Shown here one piece after another: positions 18,038 through 26,676 of a stretch of 64,000 nucleotides of DNA. The DNA is taken from NCBI GenBank assembly GCA_016284305.1, contig JAEEON010000005.1:22410-86409 (forward strand), read 5' to 3'. This stretch comes from Bacteroidales bacterium. Its GTDB lineage: Bacteria; Bacteroidota; Bacteroidia; Bacteroidales; F082. Position numbers and translations under genes: made by a program. The notes under the pieces were generated by a model. The model was given only the letters and a program-made list of their open reading frames with translations. It made no database searches and was not told where the DNA came from. Each line of letters opens with the position of its first letter. The stretch's first letter is position 1.

Positions 18038-19093
18038 CTAAAGTATTTGGTGTTTTCTGAAAACGTCCTCTACTGCGTCTTCGTAATCTTTCAACGCATT
18101 GATTTTCTTGATCTTGCGCCATATATCTTGTGGCTCGTCAAACGAATACATTAGATACGACCACAATTCCTTCATTCTGCCCAACACTTTGGGGCTGCCT
18201 CCGGCGTGACGCAAACGTTCTTCATAAAGGTCAACCACGTACGCATAAAGGCGCTCGGTGCGTGTCAGGTTGGATTTTCTCCCTTCGGTCGAAGAGCCTT
18301 CGGGTTGCTTCGGTTGTTCTTCCCATGCAATGACGTTCTCGACTTCGTCATTGCGAGGAGCGGAGCTTAGCGGAGCGACGTGGCAATCCACTATCTCCTC
18401 TGCCAAGAAGGGATTCCCCAACAATCCTCGTCCCAACATGAATTGGTTGACGGGTTTCACCTCTTCACGAATCCGCTCGAAACTCTCTACGGATACGATA
18501 TCGCCATTATACACGAGGGGTGCTTTGATCAATGGAATCAGCTCGCTAAACCGCTTCACATCAGCTTCACCTTTATAAAGTTGTTTTCCGATGCGCGGAT
18601 GGATGATAAGCTCACTCAAGGGATATTGGTTGAAGATCTCGATGACAGGAACAATCTCATCGGGATCAAAATAGCCCAAACGACATTTGATGCTGAACCG
18701 TAGGTCGATATTCTCGAAGACTTTGTTAAGCATCGCCTCGATTTTGTCGGGGTAGGGAAGGAGTCCACAGCCCCGTTTCTTGTTGGCCACCCTTGGGAAA
18801 GGGCAACCCATGTTCAAGTTGATCTCTTGGTATCCCAAAGCTTTGCATTGCGTTGCAAAACGAAGAATCTCTTCAGCATCGGTACTCAGGATCTGTGGCG
18901 TGAGGGTCTCTACATCATTGAAACGAGGGTCGATTTCCTCTACTTGCAGGTTTTTCGCATGTTCTTTTTGGATGCCTGTAAAAAATGGGGTGTAGAACTT
19001 GTCAATGCCTCCGAAATGCTTCTTGAAGACATTCCTGAACGGAGCGTCAGTAATACCTTGGAAGGGGCCTAGTGACAATTGGATCGTATTCAT
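18038..19093 (-). CDS. dus: tRNA-dihydrouridine synthase with an in-frame repeat insertion
   Basis: A 351-residue TIM-barrel flavoenzyme that reduces uridine to dihydrouridine in tRNA D-loops. Family marks are GPFQGITDAPFRNVF at the N-terminus, the catalytic Cys in NLNMGCPFPRVANKK, KCRLGYFD, LIIHPRIGKQLYKG and GRGLLGNPFLAEEI. At about residues 235-249 the peptide CHVAPLSSAPRNDE is encoded by a palindromic repeat (18347-18390), followed by a low-complexity stretch to about residue 275, in a region where homologues normally join barrel and helical domain. The frame is intact. Its start overlaps the lnt stop by four bases (ATGA), implying translational coupling. Confidence 0.9.
   Translation of the reverse strand: MNTIQLSLGPFQGITDAPFRNVFKKHFGGIDKFYTPFFTGIQKEHAKNLQVEEIDPRFNDVETLTPQILSTDAEEILRFATQCKALGYQEINLNMGCPFPRVANKKRGCGLLPYPDKIEAMLNKVFENIDLRFSIKCRLGYFDPDEIVPVIEIFNQYPLSELIIHPRIGKQLYKGEADVKRFSELIPLIKAPLVYNGDIVSVESFERIREEVKPVNQFMLGRGLLGNPFLAEEIVDCHVAPLSSAPRNDEVENVIAWEEQPKQPEGSSTEGRKSNLTRTERLYAYVVDLYEERLRHAGGSPKVLGRMKELWSYLMYSFDEPQDIWRKIKKINALKDYEDAVEDVFRKHQIL
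18347..18390. repeat. GTCATTGCGAG palindromic repeat inserted in dus
   Basis: The plus strand begins GTCATTGCGAGGAGCGGAG and ends GTGGCAATCCA, the same element as at 10985-11068 but shorter. It is read through in frame on the minus strand without a stop. Confidence 0.75.
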
Positions 19094-20676
19094 GTTTTTT
19101 TCTTAAATAGACCCATTATAGTGATTACCAAGGTGACGAGCAAGAGTCCGAAAGTCAACCACATTGCAATCCGATACAGATAGTCACCATGTTTGGTGTA
19201 AAAGGTTTTTTCGGTATTTGCTTTCAATGTAGCCTTGATGACGTCTTCTTTCCAATACTCGGTACTTTGGATCACGTCGCCCCGTTGGTTGAAGAAACCT
19301 GATTTTCCGGTATTTGCTGAACGTGCCACGCAACGGCGGTTCTCGATGGCACGCAATTTTGAGAATTCGAAGTGTTGGCGGTATCCTGGCGTGTCACCCC
19401 ACCAACCATCATTGGTGATGACGAACAGCAGATCGGCACCTTTCTTGGCAAACTCACTTACATAGCCGCCAAAGGCCGACTCATAGCAGATGGGCACACC
19501 TACCTGGTGTCCGTCGAAGCTCATGTTTTGTGGGTAAGGATCGGTTTTCAGCGTACCTCGCGCGATACCTACGGTGAGGCTAAAGTGTTTCAGGAACCCC
19601 ATCCATTCAGGGATGGCCTCAACCGCTGGTGTCAGCTTCGACTTGTTACGGTGCTGTACGTTGAGGGTGTCGATGAGCCAAGCGGTGTTATGGGCATAGT
19701 AATAACGGTCGCTGTTGCCGACTTGGCGAGCAGGGAAATCGTCCTCCATCCCCTTAGGCACCCATTCGTAAGAGAATCCACCGATAACGAAACAACAGTT
19801 GGGGTGTCGCTCAGTGAACGTGCCGAGGATGTCGAAAGCCCTGACATCCTTCAAGCGGTCGAGCCAGATACCCTCCTCGATGGCCGATTCGGAGCTGACA
19901 ACGAATCGTGTATTAGGGGTGACGAGCTTCTCGGCCAGATTGACGTTGCGCTGGACTACCGCATCGTAAAATTGCTTGTCAAACTGCTCGTTCCATGGGT
20001 CGCAGTTCTGTTGGATTACAATCACCTCGGTGTCGGTACCCTTGTCCTCGTAATGGTTATAGGCTATCTTGCTCCCGATGATGGGCAGGATTAACAGCAG
20101 GATGGTGGCTATCGAGTAAACACGTATGGCTTTTTTGTCGCGTTTCCTTTCGCAGCAGGCAAGGTTGTTAATCATGATGTTGACCAGCAAAACCCATAAG
20201 GTTCCGCCAGCTGCACCTGTCACCGAGTACCATTGTACCCAAGTGGTGCAAGTGGAAAAGACGTTGCCGAGACTGAGCCATGGCCACTTCGCTGCCCAGT
20301 AGTAGTGCAAAAACTCAAAAGCCATCCAATACGGAATCAGCAGGAAGTTGCCGATGCGATCGTTGTGGAGTTTTGTCTTGGTGAAATGGAAAACCCAGAA
20401 CACAATAGCCATGAACAAGGCATTGAGAATCCATGCAAGGATAGCTGCAGGGGTGGCGTTCCATACCCACCAGGTTGTCAATACGTTCCAGATCAAGAAG
20501 GTGAGAAACGAGAGCCATAGCACATGCCCCTTCTCGCCCTTACTGATGCGTTCTTCAATATAGAGCAGGGGAACCAAGGCGACGAAAATCAACGCTGCCC
20601 ATCCGCGTAATGGCCAGGCCGCCCATAGAAGCAAGCCGCTTGCAATGGACAACAAAAGCTTATGGTATTTTTTCAT
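19090..20676 (-). CDS. lnt: Apolipoprotein N-acyltransferase
   Basis: A 528-residue inner-membrane enzyme that adds the third acyl chain to the N-terminal Cys of lipoproteins. The N-terminal 200 residues hold about six membrane helices (first LLLSIASGLLLWAAWPL); then a nitrilase-like domain with the catalytic Cys397 in ICYESAFGGYV, a Lys in RNKSKLTPAVEAIPEW, and the RAIENRRCVARSANTG motif. A last helix sits at the C-terminus. The ATG at 20676 is preferred to a longer frame whose first 17 residues would spoil the first helix. It is translationally coupled to dus. Confidence 0.92.
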   Translation of the reverse strand: MKKYHKLLLSIASGLLLWAAWPLRGWAALIFVALVPLLYIEERISKGEKGHVLWLSFLTFLIWNVLTTWWVWNATPAAILAWILNALFMAIVFWVFHFTKTKLHNDRIGNFLLIPYWMAFEFLHYYWAAKWPWLSLGNVFSTCTTWVQWYSVTGAAGGTLWVLLVNIMINNLACCERKRDKKAIRVYSIATILLLILPIIGSKIAYNHYEDKGTDTEVIVIQQNCDPWNEQFDKQFYDAVVQRNVNLAEKLVTPNTRFVVSSESAIEEGIWLDRLKDVRAFDILGTFTERHPNCCFVIGGFSYEWVPKGMEDDFPARQVGNSDRYYYAHNTAWLIDTLNVQHRNKSKLTPAVEAIPEWMGFLKHFSLTVGIARGTLKTDPYPQNMSFDGHQVGVPICYESAFGGYVSEFAKKGADLLFVITNDGWWGDTPGYRQHFEFSKLRAIENRRCVARSANTGKSGFFNQRGDVIQSTEYWKEDVIKATLKANTEKTFYTKHGDYLYRIAMWLTFGLLLVTLVITIMGLFKKKT

Positions 20677-20685
20677 TTTTATAAT

Positions 20686-20719
20686 TTTGGCAAAAATAAC
20701 GATTAGTTGAGTATCTTTG
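20686..20719 (+). promoter_or_regulatory. Promoter of the glycosyltransferase family 9 gene
   Basis: TTTG at 20686-20689 and TATCTTTG at 20712-20719, spaced 22 bases. The TTG start at 20739 is only 19 bases after the -7 box, so the mRNA leader is very short. Confidence 0.65.
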
Positions 20720-20738
20720 TTGCGCAAATGACGTTATT

Positions 20739-21739
20739 TTGAAAAAGATCCTCATCATTCGGTTCAGTTCCATCGGTGACATTGTGTTAACAACACCTGT
20801 CGTCCGTTGCTTGCATCGCCAGCTTCCTGATGTCGAGATTCATGTCCTCACCAAAGCAGCTTTCCGGACCATCTATGCAGAGAACCCTTATGTAGCCAAA
20901 GTCATTGTGATGGATGACGAGCTCAAGAAGATCCTCCCTGGTTTGCGTGAAGAAAAGTACGACTATGTCGTGGATCTTCACCGCAACTGGAGGTCGTGGC
21001 GAGTCCGTCTTTCCTTGCGTTGTCCATCATCGACCTTCCCCAAACTCGACTTTCAGAAATTCCTTTATACCAAATTGAAGATTGGGAGCCTGCCCGAGGT
21101 GCATATTGTGGACCGTTATTTCAGGGCGGTGAAGAAACTTGGGATCACTAATGATGGCGAGGGACTGGATTACTTTATCGCAGAGAAGGATGAGATTCGG
21201 TTCACTGATCTGCCAGCAATGTGCCATGAGGGTTTTGTCGCCATGGTTGTCGGTGGACAGCATAACACTAAGATTCTACCGGTCGACAAGGCGGTCGAGG
21301 TATGTCAGTTGTTAAGTTGTCCTGTGATCTTGGTGGGAGGTCCCGACGATGCTCCAAGGGGTGAGGCTATTGTGAATGCGGTGGGACTTTCCGTTTTTAA
21401 TAGCTGTGGTAAACTCACCCTGGGTCAGTCAGCATCGTTGCTTAAGCTGGCGGATGTCGTGATTACTAATGACACTGGAATGATGCACATTGCCGCTGCT
21501 TTGCGTAAACGTATCGTTTCGGTTTGGGGTAACACGGTGCCTGAGTTTGGCATGTATCCTTACCTCCCAGAAGGAATGGAGCCTGCGGTCATCATCGAGG
21601 ACAAGACCTTGCGATGCCGGCCCTGCGACAAACTGGGATACGACCGTTGTCCTAGGGGTCATTTCAAATGCATGAAATCGTTGGATACCAAGCTGATTGC
21701 AGAAAAAACAAAAGCCGGACTTTCGCCCGGCTTAAGGGG

Positions 21740-21758
<19 letters not shown>
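20739..21758 (+). CDS. Glycosyltransferase family 9 (heptosyltransferase-like)
   Basis: A 339-residue cytoplasmic protein with the GT9 N-terminus ILIIRFSSIGDIVLTTPV and C-terminal ITNDTGMMHIAAALRKRIVSVWG. GT9 enzymes add heptose or other sugars from nucleotide donors to lipopolysaccharide core. A conserved Cys-rich stretch, CRPCDKLGYDRCPRGHFKCM, follows, as in heptosyltransferase II-like proteins. The start is TTG; no ATG is available upstream in frame. The last 15 or so residues are encoded antisense to the tRNA-Phe terminator, and the stop lies inside the tRNA gene, so the two genes overlap tail to tail. Confidence 0.85.
21701..21733 (-). terminator. Intrinsic terminator of tRNA-Phe, inside the GT9 gene
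   Basis: On the minus strand, stem AAGCCGG with complement CCGGCTT (8-base loop) is followed by a U-rich run TTGTTTTTT. It lies seven bases after the tRNA 3' end and is read in the opposite direction as the GT9 C-terminus. Confidence 0.8.
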
Positions 21759-21812
<54 letters not shown>

Positions 21813-21828
21813 CCATTGTTTGCGCTTG

Positions 21829-21858
21829 CAAAGGTACAGCTTTTTTTGGAATTAGCAA
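21829..21858 (-). promoter_or_regulatory. Promoter of tRNA-Phe
   Basis: On the minus strand, TTG at 21858-21856 and TACCTTTG at 21836-21829, spaced 19 bases, ending 16 bases before the tRNA 5' end. Confidence 0.65.
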
Positions 21859-21917
21859 CAATTTTTTCTAAAAATTTCAGTTTTTTTTCAGAACTTTGCA
21901 CCCCGAAAATAATAGTA

Positions 21918-23213
21918 ATGAAGAAGTTTTTTCTTAATCGACTGATATTGACCGCACTTATCGTAATGATGACGGGGGTTACCTTCGCTCAGGCAGATTT
22001 GGATTCCCCTTATTCCATGTTTGGATTGGGGCAGGTGCGGAACAAAACCATGAATGCGCAGCTGAAGGGTATGGGCGGTGTGGCCAATGCAATGTCCGGC
22101 AAGAACATGCTCAACGCTGCTAATCCCGCTTCTTATGCGATGATCGACACCTTGGCTTTTTTGTTTGATGCGGGCATCTATGCGAAATCTTCCACGTTCA
22201 GCACTTCTGCGCTGTCGGAGAATGCAAGTTGCGCCTCGTTCGACTATGTGGCCATGGGATTTGCGCCCACTCGTTGGTGGAAAGTAGCCCTTGGAGCCCA
22301 ACCCTACAGTGCAGTGGGCTATAACGTGGTCACCACATTCAACAACGAAGTTTTGGGCAAGTACGAACAGGCCTTCCAAGGTGAAGGAGGTCTGAATCAG
22401 GTGTTCCTCGGCAATGCCTTCCGCTTGGGCAAGCATCTCTCTGTTGGTGCCAACGTCAATTACGTGTTTGGCGATAGCAAGTCAACAACTACTCTCAGCT
22501 ATCCCGATTCCACCTTTATTATATGCTCTCGCCGCAGTCGCGATGTGATGATCAGTTCGTTCATGTTCGATTATGGCATCATGTATCAAGGTCAACTGGG
22601 TAATGATTTTACCCTCGGGGTCGGTGTTACCTACAATCAAAAAATCAACCTGAGAGGAAGCCAAACCCTTTATGTCCGTTCTGTCGAAGCTGGAATCAAC
22701 GAGGAGAATTCCGTAGAATATGTGATTGATACCATCGTTTTTGAGAAAGATAAAAACGCCAGTTATACTCTTCCTCATGCTTTTGGCGTTGGTGTTTCAC
22801 TTCAGAAAAACAATCGGTGGACCTTGGGCGTCGATTTCAACTGGGCCGACTGGAGCTCCTTTGCTAAGAATGGAGTCAGCGATCCCTTGCAAGACTCTTG
22901 GAGTGTGGCCGTGGGAGGCGAATACATCCCATCGTCCACCTCCATCTCCAACTATTGGACAAGAGTTTCCTATCGCTTGGGCGGATTTTATGAGCAGACC
23001 TATCTCAATATCAACGGGACCTCAATTAATAAAATAGGTGTATCGGCTGGAATGACGTTGCCTATGCCTCGTTCGCAGTCGAGGGTGAACCTTGGACTGG
23101 AGCTCGGAAAATGTGGCACGAAATCTGCTAACCTCATCCAAGAAAATTATGTAAAGCTCACCGTGGGAATCTCCATATTCGAACGGTGGTTCGTCAAGAG
23201 AAAGTATAATTAA
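21918..23213 (+). CDS. Outer-membrane protein, OmpP1/FadL-like
   Basis: A 431-residue protein with a signal peptide ending TGVTFAQA. The mature start DLDSPYSMFGLGQ, then LKGMGGVANAMSGKNMLNAANPASYAMIDTLAF, resembles the OmpP1/FadL-type proteins of Bacteroidetes, in which an N-terminal hatch precedes a 14-stranded barrel. Alternating beta strands fill the rest. It may take up hydrophobic compounds or be a structural porin; the ligand is not known. The ATG at 21918 gives the signal peptide; the upstream in-frame part runs through the tRNA region. It is 30 bases before the TPR gene and probably shares its operon. Confidence 0.7.
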   Translation: MKKFFLNRLILTALIVMMTGVTFAQADLDSPYSMFGLGQVRNKTMNAQLKGMGGVANAMSGKNMLNAANPASYAMIDTLAFLFDAGIYAKSSTFSTSALSENASCASFDYVAMGFAPTRWWKVALGAQPYSAVGYNVVTTFNNEVLGKYEQAFQGEGGLNQVFLGNAFRLGKHLSVGANVNYVFGDSKSTTTLSYPDSTFIICSRRSRDVMISSFMFDYGIMYQGQLGNDFTLGVGVTYNQKINLRGSQTLYVRSVEAGINEENSVEYVIDTIVFEKDKNASYTLPHAFGVGVSLQKNNRWTLGVDFNWADWSSFAKNGVSDPLQDSWSVAVGGEYIPSSTSISNYWTRVSYRLGGFYEQTYLNINGTSINKIGVSAGMTLPMPRSQSRVNLGLELGKCGTKSANLIQENYVKLTVGISIFERWFVKRKYN

Positions 23214-23243
23214 AGAAAGTTTAACCATTAATAATCAATAGAG

Positions 23244-24701
23244 ATGAAAACAAGAAGAATTGTGTTATTGGCTGTTGCTTTAGGAATGGCCCTCAGCGTT
23301 TCCGCACAAGATCCTGCATCAGAATCCAAGTACGGTGCTGACAGTGTGAATTGCGTCACCAAACTCTCGATCTATCGTGAGTATTACAAACAATGGGAGG
23401 CTGCCAAGTTCGCAGCGGATGCCGTTAGTGCTGAGATGATCTCCGCCTGGCGTGAGGTGTTCCTTACCTGCCCTCGTGCTAGCCAATACACCTATACCAA
23501 TGGTGAGAAGATCCTCGATTACCTCATCCGCACCGATTCCAAGAACAAGGATGCGTACATCGATACCATTTGCATGTTGATGGATACGAGAGCCAAGTAT
23601 TTCCCGACCGATCCCAAGACTGGAGCTTCTCAGGTGTCCAGCATCATGGGTAGAAAAGGCCTCTTGGTTTATACCTATAACAAGAACCGCTACGAAGAGG
23701 TGTACAACATTCTTAAGGATGCCGTGGCCCTCGATGCCTCTCAGTTGCAAGGCGCTTATATCGATGCATACTTCAAGGCTACCATCGACATGGTCAACAA
23801 TGGCAAGGAAGAGAAGATGACCATCATCAATGTCTATCAAGAACTCTCCGAAGTGCTTGACGACAACATCAAGGTGCTTGCTGAGACCGAGGCTCAACTT
23901 CTTGAAGCTCGTGCCAACGCTGAAGAAACGGGTGACTCCGAAGGTGTCAGCGGATTTGACAAGCAGATCGAGAAGAATGAGAAGAACATCAACATCAACA
24001 AGGGTGTGAAGAACAACATCGACAACCTCTTCCAACCTTATGCTTCTTGCGACGACCTTATCAAAGTGTTCACTGCCAAGATGGCTGAGACACCGGAGGA
24101 TATCGAACTTCTGAAACGCATCACCACTATCCTCGACAAAAAAGACTGCACCGACTCAAAGCTCTTCCTCGAAGCCAGTGTCAAACTGCACGAAATGGCA
24201 CCCAGCCCCGAATCTGCTTACAACATCGGTATCAAGTACTTCAAGGATGGCAAAAACAGCGAGGCAGCCAAATACTTCGAGGAGGCAGCTTCTTCCTCTA
24301 ACAACGACCGCGTTTACAGAGCTTATAGAAACTTGGCTTACTGCTACCTGAACACTTATAGCTACACCAAGTGCCGTGATGCCGCCCGTCGTGCCGCTGC
24401 CGTTGACCCGACCGCTGGTGAACCTTACATCATCATAGGTTTGGCCTACGCCCAGTCAGCCAACAGCATGTCCGACAGTAAGTTCGGTGGTAAGGAAGCC
24501 TACTGGGCCGCTGTCGATAAGTTCGTCAAGGCAGCCAATATCGATCCTTCGGTAGCAAGCCGCGCCAATGGTTTGGCCGCTTCCTACAGACAGCACTTCC
24601 CCTCAACCGAGACCATCTTCTTCAACGATTATGCTGAAGGACAGTCTTATACGGTCGGTGGCTGGATTGGTGAGGCCACAACTATCAGAGCCTCTAAATA
24701 A
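23244..24701 (+). CDS. Exported tetratricopeptide-repeat protein
   Basis: A 485-residue protein with a Sec signal (cleavage after VSAQ). Helical repeats dominate: TPR-like segments at about residues 145-220 and clear ones at about 325-430 (AYNIGIKYFKDGKNSEAAKYFEEA; AYRNLAYCYLNTYSYTKCRDAARRAAAVDP). A predicted coiled coil with many Glu/Asn lies near residues 215-250. It contains no catalytic motif, so a scaffold role at the envelope is likely. It is followed after eight bases by lptC, suggesting a link with envelope assembly. Confidence 0.7.
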   Translation: MKTRRIVLLAVALGMALSVSAQDPASESKYGADSVNCVTKLSIYREYYKQWEAAKFAADAVSAEMISAWREVFLTCPRASQYTYTNGEKILDYLIRTDSKNKDAYIDTICMLMDTRAKYFPTDPKTGASQVSSIMGRKGLLVYTYNKNRYEEVYNILKDAVALDASQLQGAYIDAYFKATIDMVNNGKEEKMTIINVYQELSEVLDDNIKVLAETEAQLLEARANAEETGDSEGVSGFDKQIEKNEKNININKGVKNNIDNLFQPYASCDDLIKVFTAKMAETPEDIELLKRITTILDKKDCTDSKLFLEASVKLHEMAPSPESAYNIGIKYFKDGKNSEAAKYFEEAASSSNNDRVYRAYRNLAYCYLNTYSYTKCRDAARRAAAVDPTAGEPYIIIGLAYAQSANSMSDSKFGGKEAYWAAVDKFVKAANIDPSVASRANGLAASYRQHFPSTETIFFNDYAEGQSYTVGGWIGEATTIRASK

Positions 24702-24709
24702 CCCTAGCG

Positions 24710-25291
24710 TTGAAAACCAAGGAAGTGAAGTCGCATCGGACGACAAGATTTCTCATACACAACATCACAGCCTTGATGGCTGTGATGTTGTTTTCGTGTG
24801 GGAACCCCACTTCAGTCATCCAACAGCTGGCCTCTGACGATACCCTCTCGGGCGTGGTAGCATACGATATCGTGTTCTATCGGAGCGACTCCGGCATCGT
24901 TCAGTTGGAGCTTAAGGCCCCCGTCATGGTTCGCCAAGGCAACGACTCCAGCTTCCTTGAATTCCCACAAGGCTTCAAAGCTTCAATCTTCGACAAAAAC
25001 CATCGGGTGACTTCGGAGATCAGCGCCGACTATGGCGTGCATCGTGACAACGGAAAGATGGTTGAAGCCATTGGAAATGTGGTGGTGGAAAACCTTCAAC
25101 GAGGACAGAAGTTGACTTCGGAGAAACTTTATTGGTATCAACAAACCAAAATGATTTATACCCGATCGAAGGTCAGAATCATCATGCCCGACAAGGATAT
25201 CACGGGCGACAGCCTGGTCTCATCGGAAGATTTTGAAGAATACACTATATATAACGGACAAGCGACGTTCGAGGTCGAGGAGGATAAATGA
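24710..25291 (+). CDS. lptC: LPS export protein LptC
   Basis: A 193-residue periplasmic component of the lipopolysaccharide transport bridge, which passes LPS from the inner-membrane LptB2FG extractor to LptA. The N-terminus carries a signal with lipobox LFSC. The beta-jellyroll repeats are visible in SGVVAYDIVFYRSDSGIVQLEL, FKASIFDKNHRVTSEISADYG and AIGNVVVENLQRGQKLTSEKLYWYQQ. TTG at 24710 is chosen because it alone gives a basic n-region. The stop overlaps the start of the next gene (ATGATGA). Confidence 0.85.
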   Translation: MKTKEVKSHRTTRFLIHNITALMAVMLFSCGNPTSVIQQLASDDTLSGVVAYDIVFYRSDSGIVQLELKAPVMVRQGNDSSFLEFPQGFKASIFDKNHRVTSEISADYGVHRDNGKMVEAIGNVVVENLQRGQKLTSEKLYWYQQTKMIYTRSKVRIIMPDKDITGDSLVSSEDFEEYTIYNGQATFEVEEDK

Positions 25292-26571
25292 TGAACGACT
25301 GGATTATTGTTGCAATCACTTTGTTCTTTTCGGCGCTGTGTTCCGGGCTTGAGATTGCATTTAACAGCACCAACCGTCTTCAGCTGGAGGTCGATCTGAA
25401 GAAAAACAAGTTCTCGGCCAAGGTGATGAGCCTGTTTTTCCGGCATCAGTCCCATTTCATCACCTCCTTACTCATCGGTAACAACATTGCCAACATTATT
25501 TACGGCATCGCCATGGCGAGGATTCTTCGCCCCGTGGCGTTGTGGATGCTCCCCGAGTCGTTGGAGTTGGAGTTTGCCATCCTGCTGATCCAGTCCATCC
25601 TCTCCACTCTGCTAGTCCTCGTTGTGGCTGAGTTCCTTCCTAAGCTACTCTTCCGTATCAACCCCAACGCCATCCTCTCTTTCTTCGCTTTCCCGACAGT
25701 GGTATGCTTCTATCTTCTTTATCCCTTGACGCTCATCTATTCAGGCATCGCCTACCTCATCATCCGTGTGTTTTTCAGGATGAAGATGGACCAACAGGAA
25801 TACAAGATCAGCACGGTTGATTTCGACGATTACATCACTGGTTTTGCCGATCAGGCCGAGGCTGATGAAGATGTTCAGCAGGAGATACAGCTGTTCCAGA
25901 ATGCGATGGATTTCGGACAGGTCAAGCTTCGCGAGTGCATGGGCCCCCGCAATGAAATCGAATCGGTGAAGATTACCGACGACCTCCATGTGTTGAAAGA
26001 CCGATTTGAGGAGACTAAACACTCCAAGTTGATTGTCTATAAAGATAACATCGACAACATCGTGGGCTATATCCATCTGAATGATGTCGTTGAGGCTCTG
26101 GCTCATAGGAAGAAAGTCACTGCAGCCGACCTTTTGCGTTCCATCGATTTCTTCCCGGAGACCTATACCGCTGACCGCTTGCTGAAGCATTTCATTCAAA
26201 AACACCAAGGCATTGCTGTAGTTGTGGATGAGTTTGGTGGCACTTCGGGAATTGTCTCCATGGAGGATGTCATCGAGGAGATCTTCGGTGAGATCGAGGA
26301 CGAATATGACGAGGAAGAAGAGACTGAGAAGGTTCTTAAGGAAGACACGTATGTGTTCTCTGCCCGTCTTGAAATCGATTATCTCAACGAGACTTACGAT
26401 TTGGACCTTCCTGTTTCCGACGATTACGAGACCTTGGCGGGGATGATTTTGCATTATTATGAGAACATTCCTGAAACGGGAGACGAACTTACCATAGGGA
26501 ATTATCGAGTTAAAGTACTGAAAGCCACTGATATGAAGCTTGAGGAAGTGGAGTTGAAACGGATGCAATAA
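25288..26571 (+). CDS. CorC/HlyC-type membrane protein (CNNM plus CBS pair)
   Basis: A 427-residue inner-membrane protein. The CNNM transmembrane domain covers about residues 1-165, with LCSGLEIAFNSTNR at the start and LVVAEFLPKLLFR; a CBS pair follows (about 205-330; MGPRNEIESVKITDD, VVVDEFGGTSGIVSMEDVIEEIFG), then a short CorC_HlyC domain ending LEEVELKRMQ. Family members act in magnesium or cobalt efflux or resistance; the hemolysin name is historical. It overlaps lptC by four bases and is likely cotranscribed with it, but no functional tie is established. Confidence 0.88.
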   Translation: MMNDWIIVAITLFFSALCSGLEIAFNSTNRLQLEVDLKKNKFSAKVMSLFFRHQSHFITSLLIGNNIANIIYGIAMARILRPVALWMLPESLELEFAILLIQSILSTLLVLVVAEFLPKLLFRINPNAILSFFAFPTVVCFYLLYPLTLIYSGIAYLIIRVFFRMKMDQQEYKISTVDFDDYITGFADQAEADEDVQQEIQLFQNAMDFGQVKLRECMGPRNEIESVKITDDLHVLKDRFEETKHSKLIVYKDNIDNIVGYIHLNDVVEALAHRKKVTAADLLRSIDFFPETYTADRLLKHFIQKHQGIAVVVDEFGGTSGIVSMEDVIEEIFGEIEDEYDEEEETEKVLKEDTYVFSARLEIDYLNETYDLDLPVSDDYETLAGMILHYYENIPETGDELTIGNYRVKVLKATDMKLEEVELKRMQ

Positions 26572-26623
26572 TGGAAAAAAAGAAAGTTTTCACACTTTTT
26601 TTCGTAGATTGAAATCCTTTTAC

Positions 26624-26631
26624 TAAATTTG
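26624..26631 (+). promoter_or_regulatory. -7 box of the PpiD-like gene
   Basis: TAAATTTG, 45 bases upstream of the ATG; no good -33 partner. Confidence 0.45.
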
Positions 26632-26676
26632 CAGGCTCAAATTTTGGATAAAAATAGATATTAATAAATAAGCATT

